Positions 26,966-37,624 of a stretch of 64,000 bases of DNA are shown here, one piece after another. Every line of letters starts with the position of its first letter. Position 1 is the stretch's first letter. The stretch comes from Promicromonospora soli (lineage in GTDB: Bacteria; Actinomycetota; Actinomycetes; Actinomycetales; Cellulomonadaceae). The stretch spans positions 1,039,898 to 1,103,897 of the forward strand of contig NZ_BNAS01000001.1 of assembly GCF_014653785.1 (NCBI RefSeq), given 5' to 3'. Both the position numbers and the translations under genes were made by a program. The notes under the pieces were generated by a model. That model was not told the DNA's origin, made no database searches, and saw nothing but the letters and a program-made list of their open reading frames with translations.

Positions 26966-27649
26966 GTGCGCAGAGGGACCAAGGTGGCGGTAGGCGTCGG
27001 TGCGGCGGTGGTCGTGGTCGGTGCGGCGGCGGGGATCTTCGGGCCGGGCCTGTACGCGGACTGGGCGAACGAGGCGGCTGCGGACGCACCCGCCCTCGAG
27101 CAGTCGGCAGTTCCGCTGGACGACGCCGAGGCGGCCGCCGGCACGTGGACCGTGAGCGAGGGATCGTTCGCGGGGTACCGCGTCGAGGAGGTGCTGCAGG
27201 GCCAGGACGTGACGGTCACCGGCCGGACCGAGGACGTCACCGGCTCGGTCACGGTCGCGGACAGCACCATCAGCGAGGCAAACATCGAGGTCGACGTCGC
27301 TAGCGTGGCGACCGACGAGGCGGCCCGCGACGCATACTTCCGGGACCAGGCGATGCAGGCCGGCGAGTTCCCGACCGCCACCTTCGAGCTCACGGAGCCG
27401 GCGACGATCGAGGAGGGCGCCACGACGGTCGAGCTGACCGGCGACCTCACGGTCCACGGTGTCACCCAGCCGGCCACCGTCGACGCCGAGGTCGCGGGAG
27501 ACGCGGCCAACGGCGACGTCGTGCAGGTCATCGGCAGCGTGCCGATCACGTTCGCCGACTTCGGCGTCGAAGCGCCGTCGCTGGGTTTCGTGACGGTGGA
27601 GGATGAGGGCAGCATCGAGTTCTCGCTGCAGCTGCAGCCCGAGCAGTAA
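26966..27649 (+). CDS. YceI-family protein, membrane-anchored
   Basis: A 227-residue protein with an N-terminal membrane segment (VAVGVGAAVVVVGAAAGIF) and a YceI lipocalin-like domain outside (GTWTVSEGSFAGYRVEE, then DVASVATDEAARDAYFRDQA). YceI proteins bind long isoprenoid or amphiphilic molecules. GTG 26966 follows GAGAGGGGCGG. It heads an operon with an ECF sigma factor and its anti-sigma factor, so it is probably both target and member of that envelope-stress regulon. Confidence 0.88.
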   Translation: MRRGTKVAVGVGAAVVVVGAAAGIFGPGLYADWANEAAADAPALEQSAVPLDDAEAAAGTWTVSEGSFAGYRVEEVLQGQDVTVTGRTEDVTGSVTVADSTISEANIEVDVASVATDEAARDAYFRDQAMQAGEFPTATFELTEPATIEEGATTVELTGDLTVHGVTQPATVDAEVAGDAANGDVVQVIGSVPITFADFGVEAPSLGFVTVEDEGSIEFSLQLQPEQ

Positions 27650-27689
27650 AGACCGCAGGACGGCACGTTGACCAGGAGAGGAGCCGCTC

Positions 27690-28193
27690 GTGGGCGCCGA
27701 GGATGAGCTCCTCGAGGCGGTGCACGACACGCACGCCGGTGCGCTGTACCGGTACGTCGTGCGCCGCACGGGCGACGAGGAGGAGGCGCGCGACGTCGTG
27801 CAGGAGACCCTCCTGCGCGCGTGGCGCCACCCCGAGGTGCTCGAGCGCTCCGAGGATTCCGTGCGCGCCTGGCTGTTCACGGTCGCGCGGAACCTCACGG
27901 TCGACCACCTCCGCAGCGCCCGGCGCACCCGCGAGCGCGTCACCGGCCACGTGCCCGACCGCGAGGAGCGCGACACGACCCAGGCCGTGCTCGACTCGTG
28001 GCTCGTCGCCGACGCGCTGGTCTCGCTCTCGCCGGCGCACCGGGCGGTCGTCGTAGGCGCTTACTACGGCGGCCGCTCGGTGGCCGAGCTCGCGACCGAG
28101 CTGGGCATCGCGCCCGGGACGGTGAAGTCGCGCCTGCACTACGGCCTCCGCGCGCTGCGCCTGGCGCTGCAGGAGAAAGGAGTCACGGCATGA
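27690..28193 (+). CDS. ECF RNA polymerase sigma factor, SigL-like
   Basis: A 167-residue extracytoplasmic-function sigma factor with region 2 (LYRYVVRRTGDEEEARDVVQ, ETLLRAWRHPE) that melts the -10, and region 4 (LSPAHRAVVVGAYYGGRSVA, then GTVKSRLHYGLRAL) that reads the -35. The GTG start has AGGAGAGGAG upstream. Its stop overlaps the anti-sigma start (ATGA). The upstream TGAACC-N16-CGT promoter suggests it activates its own operon. Confidence 0.92.
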   Translation: MGAEDELLEAVHDTHAGALYRYVVRRTGDEEEARDVVQETLLRAWRHPEVLERSEDSVRAWLFTVARNLTVDHLRSARRTRERVTGHVPDREERDTTQAVLDSWLVADALVSLSPAHRAVVVGAYYGGRSVAELATELGIAPGTVKSRLHYGLRALRLALQEKGVTA

Positions 28194-29005
28194 ACCCGGC
28201 AGCAGATGGACACGGTGTCGACCAGTACGCCGAGTGGGACGCGGCGTACGTGCTCGGCGCCCTGAGCCCGAGCGACCGTCGCACGTACGAGCGGCACCTG
28301 GCCGAGTGCCCCGCGTGCCGCGCCGCCGTGGCCGAGCTCGCCGGCATGCCCGGCCTGCTCAGCACGCTCACGGCCGCACATGCGGAGGCGCTGGTCGCGG
28401 ACCCGCCCGAGACGGCCGAGCTGCGTGACGGCGACGCGCCCGCCCGGTCCGGCGTCGGCCCGGGTGACCTGGCGCCGGTGATCCCGCTCGCAAGCCTCGC
28501 TCGCGCGGCGCGCAGGTCCCGCTTCCGACGCCGGACGCTGGGCGCCGTGGCCGCGAGCGCCCTGGTGGTCGCGGGGGCGGTCGGTGGTTCGGTCTTCGCC
28601 GACCGTGGCCCGTTCGGGTCGCCGGACGTCGGGGGCACGACGCCGCCGTCGGCCACCTTGGCCGATGCCCGGACCATCGAGCTGCGCCCCGTGAACGGGG
28701 CGGACATGCGCGCCGAGGTGACCGCAACTCCCACCGACTACGGGACGAAGCTCGAGTGGCGCTGCCACTACCCGCGCAAGCCCGGGGAGCAGACCGACAG
28801 CGGGTACGTGCCGCCGGAGCCGATCGAGTACGAGCTGGTCCTGGTGGGCCAGGACGGCGGGCGCACGGTCGCGGCGACCTGGTCCTGGTCGGGTGGTGTG
28901 GAGCCGAATCTGGACGCCTCGTCGGCCGTGCCGCTGACAGACATGGACCGGATCGAGATCAGGTTCGACGGGGAGGACGAGGCGCTCGCGACGGCGACGC
29001 TATGA
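28190..29005 (+). CDS. Zinc-binding anti-sigma factor (transmembrane)
   Basis: A 271-residue anti-sigma factor. The cytoplasmic head carries the ZAS motif H-x3-C-x2-C in YERHLAECPACRAAV, which binds zinc and the sigma factor; a membrane segment (LGAVAASALVVAGAVGGSVF, about residues 118-137) leads to a C-terminal RskA-like outer domain. Translationally coupled to the sigma gene. Its last 47 bp overlap the convergent F420-family gene. Confidence 0.9.
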   Translation: MNPAADGHGVDQYAEWDAAYVLGALSPSDRRTYERHLAECPACRAAVAELAGMPGLLSTLTAAHAEALVADPPETAELRDGDAPARSGVGPGDLAPVIPLASLARAARRSRFRRRTLGAVAASALVVAGAVGGSVFADRGPFGSPDVGGTTPPSATLADARTIELRPVNGADMRAEVTATPTDYGTKLEWRCHYPRKPGEQTDSGYVPPEPIEYELVLVGQDGGRTVAATWSWSGGVEPNLDASSAVPLTDMDRIEIRFDGEDEALATATL

Positions 29006-29534
29006 CGTTGGCTCGGAGTCGGTGGTCTTCGAAGCCGTGGGGCTCGGTCCATGGCTCCAGGACCACTACCGCGGTCTCGGTCGACCGGAGCGCGGCGTAG
29101 GCGTCCAGGTGGTGGTCGACCTCGTGCCATCTGGCCCACAGGCGCGTCCGCTCGTCGCCCCGTGCGGCCCGCCCCCGCACGGTGCGGGACTCGTCGACGA
29201 GATCAACCGTGGCCTCGGCATGCGCCTGGAGGTTGAGCCACCAGGCCGGCTCTCCGTCGACCCAGCCGTTCATCGCCAGCGAGATCAGGTCCGGGCCGTC
29301 CTCGATGTAGGCGAGGATCACGCTGTGCTCGCACCCGGTGCGGCGTCCGGTGGTGGTCAGTCGGAGCGTTCCCCAGCTGTTCGCCTTCGGACGCTTGAGG
29401 CCGAGCCGGCCTCCGGTGAAGCGGTACAGGCGGCGATGGAGCCCCCACACCGTGCGGACGAACCAGCGCGGCGGCACTCGCACCGGCTTGTCCTCAGCCG
29501 GCCTGCGTTCGACTGACTTGCTCTCGTTCGACAC
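28959..29534 (-). CDS. Deazaflavin (F420)-dependent nitroreductase-family protein
   Basis: A 191-residue protein of the DUF385/Ddn family of split-barrel F420H2-dependent reductases: LRLTTTGRRTGCEHSVILAY and LISLAMNGWVDGEPAWWLNL, then AHAEATVDLVDESRTVRGRA are the family signatures. These enzymes reduce quinones or nitro compounds. The conserved part ends near VVVLEP; the last 30 residues lie in sequence shared with the convergent anti-sigma gene. Confidence 0.88.
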   Translation of the reverse strand: MSNESKSVERRPAEDKPVRVPPRWFVRTVWGLHRRLYRFTGGRLGLKRPKANSWGTLRLTTTGRRTGCEHSVILAYIEDGPDLISLAMNGWVDGEPAWWLNLQAHAEATVDLVDESRTVRGRAARGDERTRLWARWHEVDHHLDAYAALRSTETAVVVLEPWTEPHGFEDHRLRANVIASPSRAPRPPRRT

Positions 29535-29575
29535 GATGACCCTCCGACCCTCGGGTCTTGCCTGGTCCTATCCGG

Positions 29576-29947
29576 TTATCCCAGTGCGATGGGGAGGCTC
29601 AGTGCTGCCAGGACTACTGTCACCGGCACCATCGTGAAGCGCTCCGGCTTGCTCCGTGAGATCGCGTTCAGCCCGATGCCGAGCACAAAGTAGGCGAACA
29701 CGACCCACATACCCACGATAGAGAATCCGCCGGGAAACGCCTCGACGGTTCCAGCGCGGTCGAGGGCGATAAACGCGATGACGGCGTAGATGAGGATCGC
29801 CACCGCGCTGCCGATCCTGAGCCGGCGCGGCAGGATCCGATGCTGCCCACCCCAGGCGAAGTGCCCGATCGGCGCGCCGAAGACCAGCGCGAGCTGAAAG
29901 ATCGCCAGCAGCGCGAGCAGGGCGGTGAGAAGCAGCGCGGCGGTCAC
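29576..29947 (-). CDS. Four-helix membrane protein, unknown
   Basis: A 123-residue integral membrane protein with four hydrophobic helices. The motif APIGHFAWGGQHRILPRRLR between helices 1 and 2 is found in small actinobacterial membrane proteins of unknown role. It lies 41 bp upstream of the F420-family gene on the same strand and is probably cotranscribed with it. Confidence 0.78.
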   Translation of the reverse strand: MTAALLLTALLALLAIFQLALVFGAPIGHFAWGGQHRILPRRLRIGSAVAILIYAVIAFIALDRAGTVEAFPGGFSIVGMWVVFAYFVLGIGLNAISRSKPERFTMVPVTVVLAALSLPIALG

Positions 29948-30052
29948 CCTCGGAGTGTAGGGACGTTCTGGTGCGGATTGGCGGGAATGCGAGGGGGTTC
30001 ACCCGGTTGCCAGCGCGGGTGTTCCGCGTGAGTTCGCAACTCCTGGCCTGGT

Positions 30053-30069
30053 GTAGCACGCGATGCTAC
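30053..30069. promoter_or_regulatory. Operator of the toxin-antitoxin operon
   Basis: GTAGCA-CGCGA-TGCTAC is a perfect 6-bp dyad ending 9 bp before the antitoxin ATG. It overlaps where the promoter -10 should be, the usual place for autorepression by the antitoxin/toxin complex. Confidence 0.65.
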
Positions 30070-30078
30070 GGTGAATGC

Positions 30079-30333
30079 ATGACGGAACAGATCAGCCAGC
30101 GAGAGCTGCGCAACGACAGCGGGCGCATCATGCGTGCCCTCGATGAGGGCCGCACCTTCATCGTGAGCCGCAACGGGCACCCCGTCGGCGAGCTGCGTCC
30201 GCTGCGGCGCCAGCGATTCATTGCCGCGCAAGCGGCTGTGGAGATTTTCCGGCACGCACCGAGCCTCGACTGGAGCGCCGTCCGGGACGACATCGACGAG
30301 TACGTGGACCAGGACATCGAGCCCCGTGGCTGA
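30079..30333 (+). CDS. Antitoxin, Phd/YefM family
   Basis: An 84-residue antitoxin. The N-terminal DNA-binding fold is typical (ISQRELRNDSGRIMRALDEG, then TFIVSRNGHPVGELRP); the C-terminal acidic helix (DWSAVRDDIDEYVDQD) should wrap the toxin. It overlaps the toxin gene by 8 bp. Confidence 0.92.
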   Translation: MTEQISQRELRNDSGRIMRALDEGRTFIVSRNGHPVGELRPLRRQRFIAAQAAVEIFRHAPSLDWSAVRDDIDEYVDQDIEPRG

Positions 30334-30730
30334 GCGCCTCCCGAACGGGCTGCTCGATACGTCCGTCGTGATCGACCTTGAGACCATCCCTGCCGAGGAT
30401 CTACCGGTCGAGGTCGCGATCTGCGCCATCACGCTGGCAGAGCTGGCCGCAGCTCCGGCCGCTGCCAAGGACGCAGCGGAGCGCGCGCGCCGCCAGGACA
30501 GGCTGCAGAGGACCGAGGCCGCCTTCGACCCGATCCCATTCGATCTCGAGGCGGCACGTAGCTACGCCAGGGTTTACGCCGCCGTTGTGGCCCAGGGGCG
30601 CAAGCCGCGCCGTCGCCTGGCCGATCTACTGATCGCCTCGGTCGCGATCGCCGAGGATCTTGCTGTCGTCACTCGCAACCCTGACGACTTCGTCGGCCTG
30701 GAAGAACTCGTCGAGGTCGTCGCGGTCTGA
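30326..30730 (+). CDS. PIN-domain toxin, VapC-like
   Basis: A 134-residue PIN-domain ribonuclease. Acidic active-site residues are Asp in LLDTSVVIDLE, Glu in TLAELAAAP, Asp in RRRLADLLIASVAI and the DD of TRNPDDF. VapC toxins cut specific RNAs such as tRNA or rRNA. The start is GTG 30326 inside the antitoxin 3' end. Pairing of a Phd-type antitoxin with a PIN toxin is a common hybrid module. Confidence 0.92.
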   Translation: MAERLPNGLLDTSVVIDLETIPAEDLPVEVAICAITLAELAAAPAAAKDAAERARRQDRLQRTEAAFDPIPFDLEAARSYARVYAAVVAQGRKPRRRLADLLIASVAIAEDLAVVTRNPDDFVGLEELVEVVAV

Positions 30731-30739
30731 GCTGAAAGG

Positions 30740-30771
30740 CCTCTGGCGCCGGCCGTAGCCGACGCCAGAGG
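30740..30771. terminator. Bidirectional terminator-like hairpin between vapC and katG
   Basis: Arms 30740-30753 and 30758-30771 (14 nt, one mismatch) with a 4-nt loop lie between two convergent genes, so the hairpin can end both messages. Confidence 0.7.
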
Positions 30772-30795
30772 TGACCAAGCCGTTGAGCTCAGCCG

Positions 30796-33166
<2,371 letters not shown>

Positions 33167-33170
33167 GTTT

Positions 33171-34121
33171 TCACCCGTGCACCGCCGCCGCGTACCGCCG
33201 GGACAGCTCCGCCAGGTGGTCGACCAGGCCTTGCGGCTCCCGAACCGTGAAGTCGAGCCCGAGCATGCCGATCCACACCGCTACCGTCTCGATGCTGTCC
33301 CCGCCTGTGACGAGCACACTCGTCCCGTCCTCCGCCGGCTCGACGGTCCCGACGGCCGGGTTGATGCGGGCGAGCACCTCGTCCGCCGGCGCATGCACCA
33401 GGATCCGGGCGTGTACGGCCCACCCCGTACGCGCGACCTCGCGCACCACGAACTCGGTCAGGTCGAACGGAGGATCGGCGGGCACGAACCGCCGTCCGCC
33501 CGGCGTACGCAGCTCCAGCCAGTCCACGCGGAACGGCTGCCACTCCCCCGACGAGACGTCCCGCCCGACGAGGTACCACCGGCGCTGCCAGGCCACGAGC
33601 CGGATCGGCTCCACCTCGTGCGGCTCCTCGCGGTACCAGCAACGCAGCCCCTGGTGGTCGCGGATAGCGGCGGCCAGCTCGGTGAGCAGGCCTGGGTCGA
33701 CGGCGGGGTCCTCCACGTTGCTGTCCGTGTTCACCGGACCGGCGCTGGTGGCGGAGCGCAGCGCGGCGACCTGGCGGCGCAGCCGGTCGGGCAGCACCTG
33801 CTCCAGCTTGCCGAGCGCCCGGGCGCTGCTCTCCTCGATGCCCGTCACGACGGTCGCGGCCCGCAGCCCGACCGCGATGGCCACCGCCTCCTCGTCGTCG
33901 AGCAGCAGCGGGGGCAGCTTGCCGCCCACGCCCAGCCGGTACCGGCCGCCCGGCCCGCGGACGCCGTCGACCGGGTACCCAAGGTCCCGCAGCCGGGCCA
34001 TGTCGTTGCGCACCGTGCGGTCGGTGACGTCCAGCCGGGCCGCGAGCTCCGGTCCGGTCCACTCGGCACGGGACTGCAGCAGGCCCAGGAGGGCGAGCAG
34101 CCGCCCCGCCGTCGTACTCAT
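33171..34121 (-). CDS. WYL-domain transcriptional regulator
   Basis: A 316-residue DeoR-like regulator: N-terminal winged helix (AARLDVTDRTVRNDMARLRD LGYPV region, residues 27-50), then a WYL sensor domain (HQGLRCWYREEPHEVEPIRL, and QRRWYLVGRD) and a WCX C-terminal part. Such proteins sense small ligands or nucleic acid. It is divergent from the epoxide hydrolase gene, a common pairing that suggests direct control of it. Confidence 0.9.
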   Translation of the reverse strand: MSTTAGRLLALLGLLQSRAEWTGPELAARLDVTDRTVRNDMARLRDLGYPVDGVRGPGGRYRLGVGGKLPPLLLDDEEAVAIAVGLRAATVVTGIEESSARALGKLEQVLPDRLRRQVAALRSATSAGPVNTDSNVEDPAVDPGLLTELAAAIRDHQGLRCWYREEPHEVEPIRLVAWQRRWYLVGRDVSSGEWQPFRVDWLELRTPGGRRFVPADPPFDLTEFVVREVARTGWAVHARILVHAPADEVLARINPAVGTVEPAEDGTSVLVTGGDSIETVAVWIGMLGLDFTVREPQGLVDHLAELSRRYAAAVHG

Positions 34122-34211
34122 CGCGGCTCCTCACGACTCTCCGGAAATTGCTCGAACCCTGTCCAGGATAGAGGAAAGAAACGTTCCTGAATCGCCCATA
34201 GAGTCGGAGAC

Positions 34212-35363
34212 ATGGAGACCAAGAGCAACACCACAGAGATCCGCCCCTTCCGCATCGAGATCCCGCAGGCCGACCTCGACGACCTGCAGGACCGCCTCGC
34301 CCGCACCCGCTTCGCGCCGGCCGCGCCGGGCGACTCCTGGGACTACGGGACCCCGGAGGCCTACCTCCGCGCGTCGGTCGATCACTGGCGCACCGCGTTC
34401 GACTGGCGTGCGGTCGAGGAGCGCGCCAACGCGTTCCCGCAGTACCTGACCGAGATCGACGGGCAGACGGTGCACTTCCTGCACGTCCGTTCGGCCGAGC
34501 CGAGCGCACGGGCCCTGGTCCTGACCCACACCTACCCGGGGTCGTTCCTCGACTTCCTCGACATGATCGGCCCGCTCACCGACCCGGTCGCGCACGGCGG
34601 CCGCGCGGAGGACGCCTTCCACGTCGTCGTCCCCTCGATCCCCGGCTTCGGCTTCAGCACCCCGCTCAGCGAGCCGTCCGACGGCGGGAGCTGGACCATG
34701 GCCCGCGTCGCCCGCACCTGGGACGCCCTGATGCGCCGGCTCGGCTACGAGTCGTACGGCACCCACGGCAGCGACGCCGGCACCATGATCGGCCGCGAGC
34801 TCGCGGTCATGGACCCCGAGGGCTTCCTGGGCGCCCACCTGCTGCAGCTCTTCTCCTTCCCGTCCGGCGCGGAGGGCGAGATGGACGGGTTCGGCCCCAA
34901 GGAGTTCGCCGCGCTGGCGCACATGCAGTGGTTCCAGAGCGTGGGCGGGTACAACGCGATGAACGCCTCCCGCCCCCAGACCATCGCCGCCGGGCTCAGT
35001 GACTCGCCCGTCGCGCAGCTCGCCTACAGCGAGCTGTTCGAGAACTTCGGCAACGGCACCAGCCTGGTGTCCCTCGACCAGGTGCTGGCCCAGGTCAGCC
35101 TCTACTGGCTGACCAACACGGCGGCGACGGCGGTGCGCTACCACTACACCGAGCAGCGCTCCGGCGCGGAGCCCGTGGTGAGCACGGGCCGGATCGGCGT
35201 CGCGGTCTTCGCGGACGACTTCCAGACCATCCGGTCGCTCGCCGAGCGGGACAACGCCCGCATCGAGCACTGGGCCGAGTACCCGAAGGGCGGCCACTTC
35301 GCGGCCATGGAGGTACCGGAGCTCGTGGTCGAGGACCTGCGGACGTTCTTCGCCGAGGCCTGA
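34212..35363 (+). CDS. Epoxide hydrolase-family alpha/beta hydrolase
   Basis: A 383-residue hydrolase with the N-terminal epoxide-hydrolase domain (FRIEIPQADLDDLQDRLART RF, residues 13-35), oxyanion-hole HTYPGSF, nucleophile Asp in THGSDAGTM, and the C-terminal His in PKGGHFAAMEVPE. It opens epoxides to diols; the natural substrate is unknown. Probably controlled by the divergent WYL regulator. Confidence 0.9.
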   Translation: METKSNTTEIRPFRIEIPQADLDDLQDRLARTRFAPAAPGDSWDYGTPEAYLRASVDHWRTAFDWRAVEERANAFPQYLTEIDGQTVHFLHVRSAEPSARALVLTHTYPGSFLDFLDMIGPLTDPVAHGGRAEDAFHVVVPSIPGFGFSTPLSEPSDGGSWTMARVARTWDALMRRLGYESYGTHGSDAGTMIGRELAVMDPEGFLGAHLLQLFSFPSGAEGEMDGFGPKEFAALAHMQWFQSVGGYNAMNASRPQTIAAGLSDSPVAQLAYSELFENFGNGTSLVSLDQVLAQVSLYWLTNTAATAVRYHYTEQRSGAEPVVSTGRIGVAVFADDFQTIRSLAERDNARIEHWAEYPKGGHFAAMEVPELVVEDLRTFFAEA

Positions 35364-35397
35364 GCGCGCAGGACTCGCGCGGTCAAGCCTCCAGCCC

Positions 35398-35445
35398 CGC
35401 TGGTCGAGCTTGTCGAGACCTGGATCTCGACAAGCTCGACCAGCG
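35398..35445. repeat. Palindromic TGGTCGAGC element, intact copy
   Basis: Perfect 21-nt arms (35398-35418 and 35425-35445) surround CCTGGA. It lies between the convergent epoxide hydrolase and aztD genes and can serve as a shared terminator. Single arms of the same element are embedded in hutH and in the M20 hydrolase gene. Confidence 0.9.
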
Positions 35446-35471
35446 AGGACGGAGGCTCCGAGGTGCCGGCG

Positions 35472-36749
35472 TCAGTGGCTGTGCGCCTCGGTGCCCAGCA
35501 CGCCGTTCAGCTCGTTCGGCGTGACGCCGAGCTCAGCCGACTTCCAGACCTCACCCGTCTCGACGTCGACCGCGTGGATCGAGTCGTTCGCCGGGTCGGT
35601 CACGTACACGGAACCGTCCAGGGAGAGGATCGCGGGGCGCGGGTCCTGCCACTCGATCGGCTCCTCCCACTCGTCGATCACCGGGATCGACTTCGTGAGC
35701 TTCGCAGTCTCCGGGTCGATCACGTGCACCTGGCCGTCCGTGCCGAGCACGAGGGCCTCGCCCTCGTCGCCCCGCGCGAGCGACCGGAAGGTGTACGACG
35801 ACGGCAGGTCGACCAGCTCGAGCCCTCCGTCACGCGTGTCGATCAGCGAGACCCGTGTGGGCCGCTCCAGCTCGGCGTCCTTGTCCGTCTTGTAGTCGCC
35901 CAGCACGAACGGCGACACCTCGGTGCCGGCCTGGTTGCCGATGCGGCCGTACTTGTCCGGCGCGTCCACCTTGGTGATCTTGCCGTCCTTGTAGAGCACG
36001 GCGCCGTCCTCGCAGCCGATCAGCACCGCCTCGTCGGCCGCCACGGACTCACCATGCACGCCGGGGCAGTCGTCGGAGGCGGCGATCTCCTCGCCGTCGC
36101 CGTCGAGCGCCCGGATGCCGGTGCGCGCCTCCTCGGTGCCCTCGGAGACCACCAGCGTGTCGTCGGTCAGCTCGACCGCGACGCCGTGATGGGCCGACGG
36201 CGTCGTGTACTCCCGGGCCGCGGAGTCGGCGTCGGCCACATGCTCCGAGTCGAGCACGCGCACCTGGCCCGTGCCGTCGTCGAACAGCGCGGTGCGGCCC
36301 TCGTGGACCACGACGTGACCGGGCTCGACGGCGTCGTAGGCCACGTCGGTGAGCGTGGGCTCCGCGGTCCAGTAGTGGGAGTGGTCGCCGTGCGCCTCGG
36401 CCCAGGTGCCCAGGTCGAGCGCCTGGAACTTGCCACCGGTCGAGACCAGCAGGTGACGCTCGTCGCCGGCGGGGTTCAGCCGGTTGAAGCCCTCCAGCGC
36501 GATGTCGCCGACGGGCTCGAGGCTCATCGCGTCGAGCACCAGGACACCGCCGTCGTAGGTGACGGCGATGCGCGGCGTGCGCGACTGCACCTCGGTGGCA
36601 TCGGGCGCCTCCTGCTCGCCGGTCCCGGCGGACGCAGACTCCGAGGCCGCGCCGGACGCCGAACCGCCCTCGGCGGCGCATGCGCTCAGCAGGACGAGGG
36701 ACAGCGCGACGCCGAGGCCTGCGGCCGCGCGGGTGGTGTGATTTCGCAT
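35472..36749 (-). CDS. aztD: AztD-like zinc metallochaperone lipoprotein
   Basis: A 425-residue lipoprotein (lipobox LLSAC after a short leader) whose body is a beta-propeller-like series of repeats (HLLVSTGGKFQALDLG, GQVRVLDSEH, GQVHVIDPETAKL, GSVYVTDPANDSIHAVDVET). The His-rich loop EAHGDHSHYW is a likely zinc site. AztD proteins hand zinc to the binding protein of an AztABC importer. No aztABC genes are nearby. Two Zur-type boxes overlap its promoter, supporting zinc-starvation control. Confidence 0.78.
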   Translation of the reverse strand: MRNHTTRAAAGLGVALSLVLLSACAAEGGSASGAASESASAGTGEQEAPDATEVQSRTPRIAVTYDGGVLVLDAMSLEPVGDIALEGFNRLNPAGDERHLLVSTGGKFQALDLGTWAEAHGDHSHYWTAEPTLTDVAYDAVEPGHVVVHEGRTALFDDGTGQVRVLDSEHVADADSAAREYTTPSAHHGVAVELTDDTLVVSEGTEEARTGIRALDGDGEEIAASDDCPGVHGESVAADEAVLIGCEDGAVLYKDGKITKVDAPDKYGRIGNQAGTEVSPFVLGDYKTDKDAELERPTRVSLIDTRDGGLELVDLPSSYTFRSLARGDEGEALVLGTDGQVHVIDPETAKLTKSIPVIDEWEEPIEWQDPRPAILSLDGSVYVTDPANDSIHAVDVETGEVWKSAELGVTPNELNGVLGTEAHSH

Positions 36750-36797
36750 CGTTGGTCGGGCGGCTCGGTCCGGGCCGCCCGCTCCTTCCTTCTGGAA

Positions 36798-36852
36798 TGA
36801 CAATCATTCTCGTTACCGACGGAGAGTAGCCGGATATGAGAACGATTCTCAA
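36798..36852 (-). promoter_or_regulatory. aztD promoter with two Zur-type operators
   Basis: On the minus strand TTGAGA (36852-36847), 18 bp, TACTCT (36828-36823) form a promoter with a start near 36816. TGAGAATCGTTCTCA (36851-36837, 6-bp perfect arms) covers the -35 and CGAGAATGATTGTCA (36812-36798) covers the start site. Both resemble the actinobacterial Zur box TGAAAATGATTTTCA (11 and 12 of 15). Confidence 0.72.
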
Positions 36853-36877
36853 GTTGCCGAGCCTCAGGGAGGCGCGG

Positions 36878-37501
36878 CTACAGGCTCGTGTACGCGACGA
36901 AGAACGCCGTCGCGACGACTGCCGTGCCGCCGATCGCCAGGGCGACGGGCAGCGCGCCGCGGATGCGGCGGACGAGCACACCGGCCAGCAGCACCAGGCC
37001 GGCCACGCCGATCGCCGTCCAGTACACGGGGCTCGTGCTCTCGTGGACGATCGTCAGGCCGTAGACGGACTCCCCGACGCCGATGCCCGCGAGCAGCGCC
37101 GTGCCGAGCGCCGCGCGGACGCCCGTGGCGCGCATCCAGGACGCCGCGACTCCGACGAACGGGCCGGCCACCACACCCACGACGGAGAAGAACAGCGGGT
37201 CGTAGAAGTAGCCCCGCACCTGGGACGCCACCGTGTACCCGAGGACGAGCAGCACGAAGCTCGTCGCTCCCAGCACGGCTGCGGGCACGGTGCGCGCCCT
37301 GGACCAGTACACGAGCAGCGCGGTGAGGACCGTCCAGCCGCTGGAGGAGTTCGCGAAGGAGACGATCTCGTCCGGCAGGAACCCCTGCGCGTACGACGTC
37401 AGGCCGCCCAGCACGAAGCTCAGGATCACGACGAGCGCGATCCGCACCACTGGGTGCGAGATGCCCACACGGGCGGACGGGGTCTGAGTGGCCGTGGTCA
37501 T
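36878..37501 (-). CDS. Multi-pass membrane protein (DUF6518-like)
   Basis: A 207-residue protein with six or seven hydrophobic helices and short loops; WTVLTALLVYWSRARTVPAA and GYFYDPLFFSVVGVVAGPFV are typical of a family of actinobacterial membrane proteins without known role. ATG 37501 begins a clean N-terminus. The aztD promoter lies just after its stop, so aztD may also be read from this gene when Zur is released. Confidence 0.7.
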   Translation of the reverse strand: MTTATQTPSARVGISHPVVRIALVVILSFVLGGLTSYAQGFLPDEIVSFANSSSGWTVLTALLVYWSRARTVPAAVLGATSFVLLVLGYTVASQVRGYFYDPLFFSVVGVVAGPFVGVAASWMRATGVRAALGTALLAGIGVGESVYGLTIVHESTSPVYWTAIGVAGLVLLAGVLVRRIRGALPVALAIGGTAVVATAFFVAYTSL

Positions 37502-37624
37502 GGCGGAAAATCTACGGACCGGCGTCGCCCCCCGCATCGAGCCCAGGGCGGACAGCTCGTACGTCCCAGGGTGGACATCGAGGTGGCCGTCGTGCACCCA
37601 GGCGATGCGCCGTCGCGGACGCGG
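37502..37624. other. Short intergenic gap, nothing recognised
   Basis: Between the membrane protein start and the cupin stop no coding or structured feature stands out; presumably it holds the promoter of the leftward membrane protein. Confidence 0.4.

Noticed and set aside
35463-36800. Plus-strand frame across aztD
   Set aside because: Low-complexity Arg/Val/Leu shadow; aztD has lipobox, propeller repeats and a promoter on the other strand.
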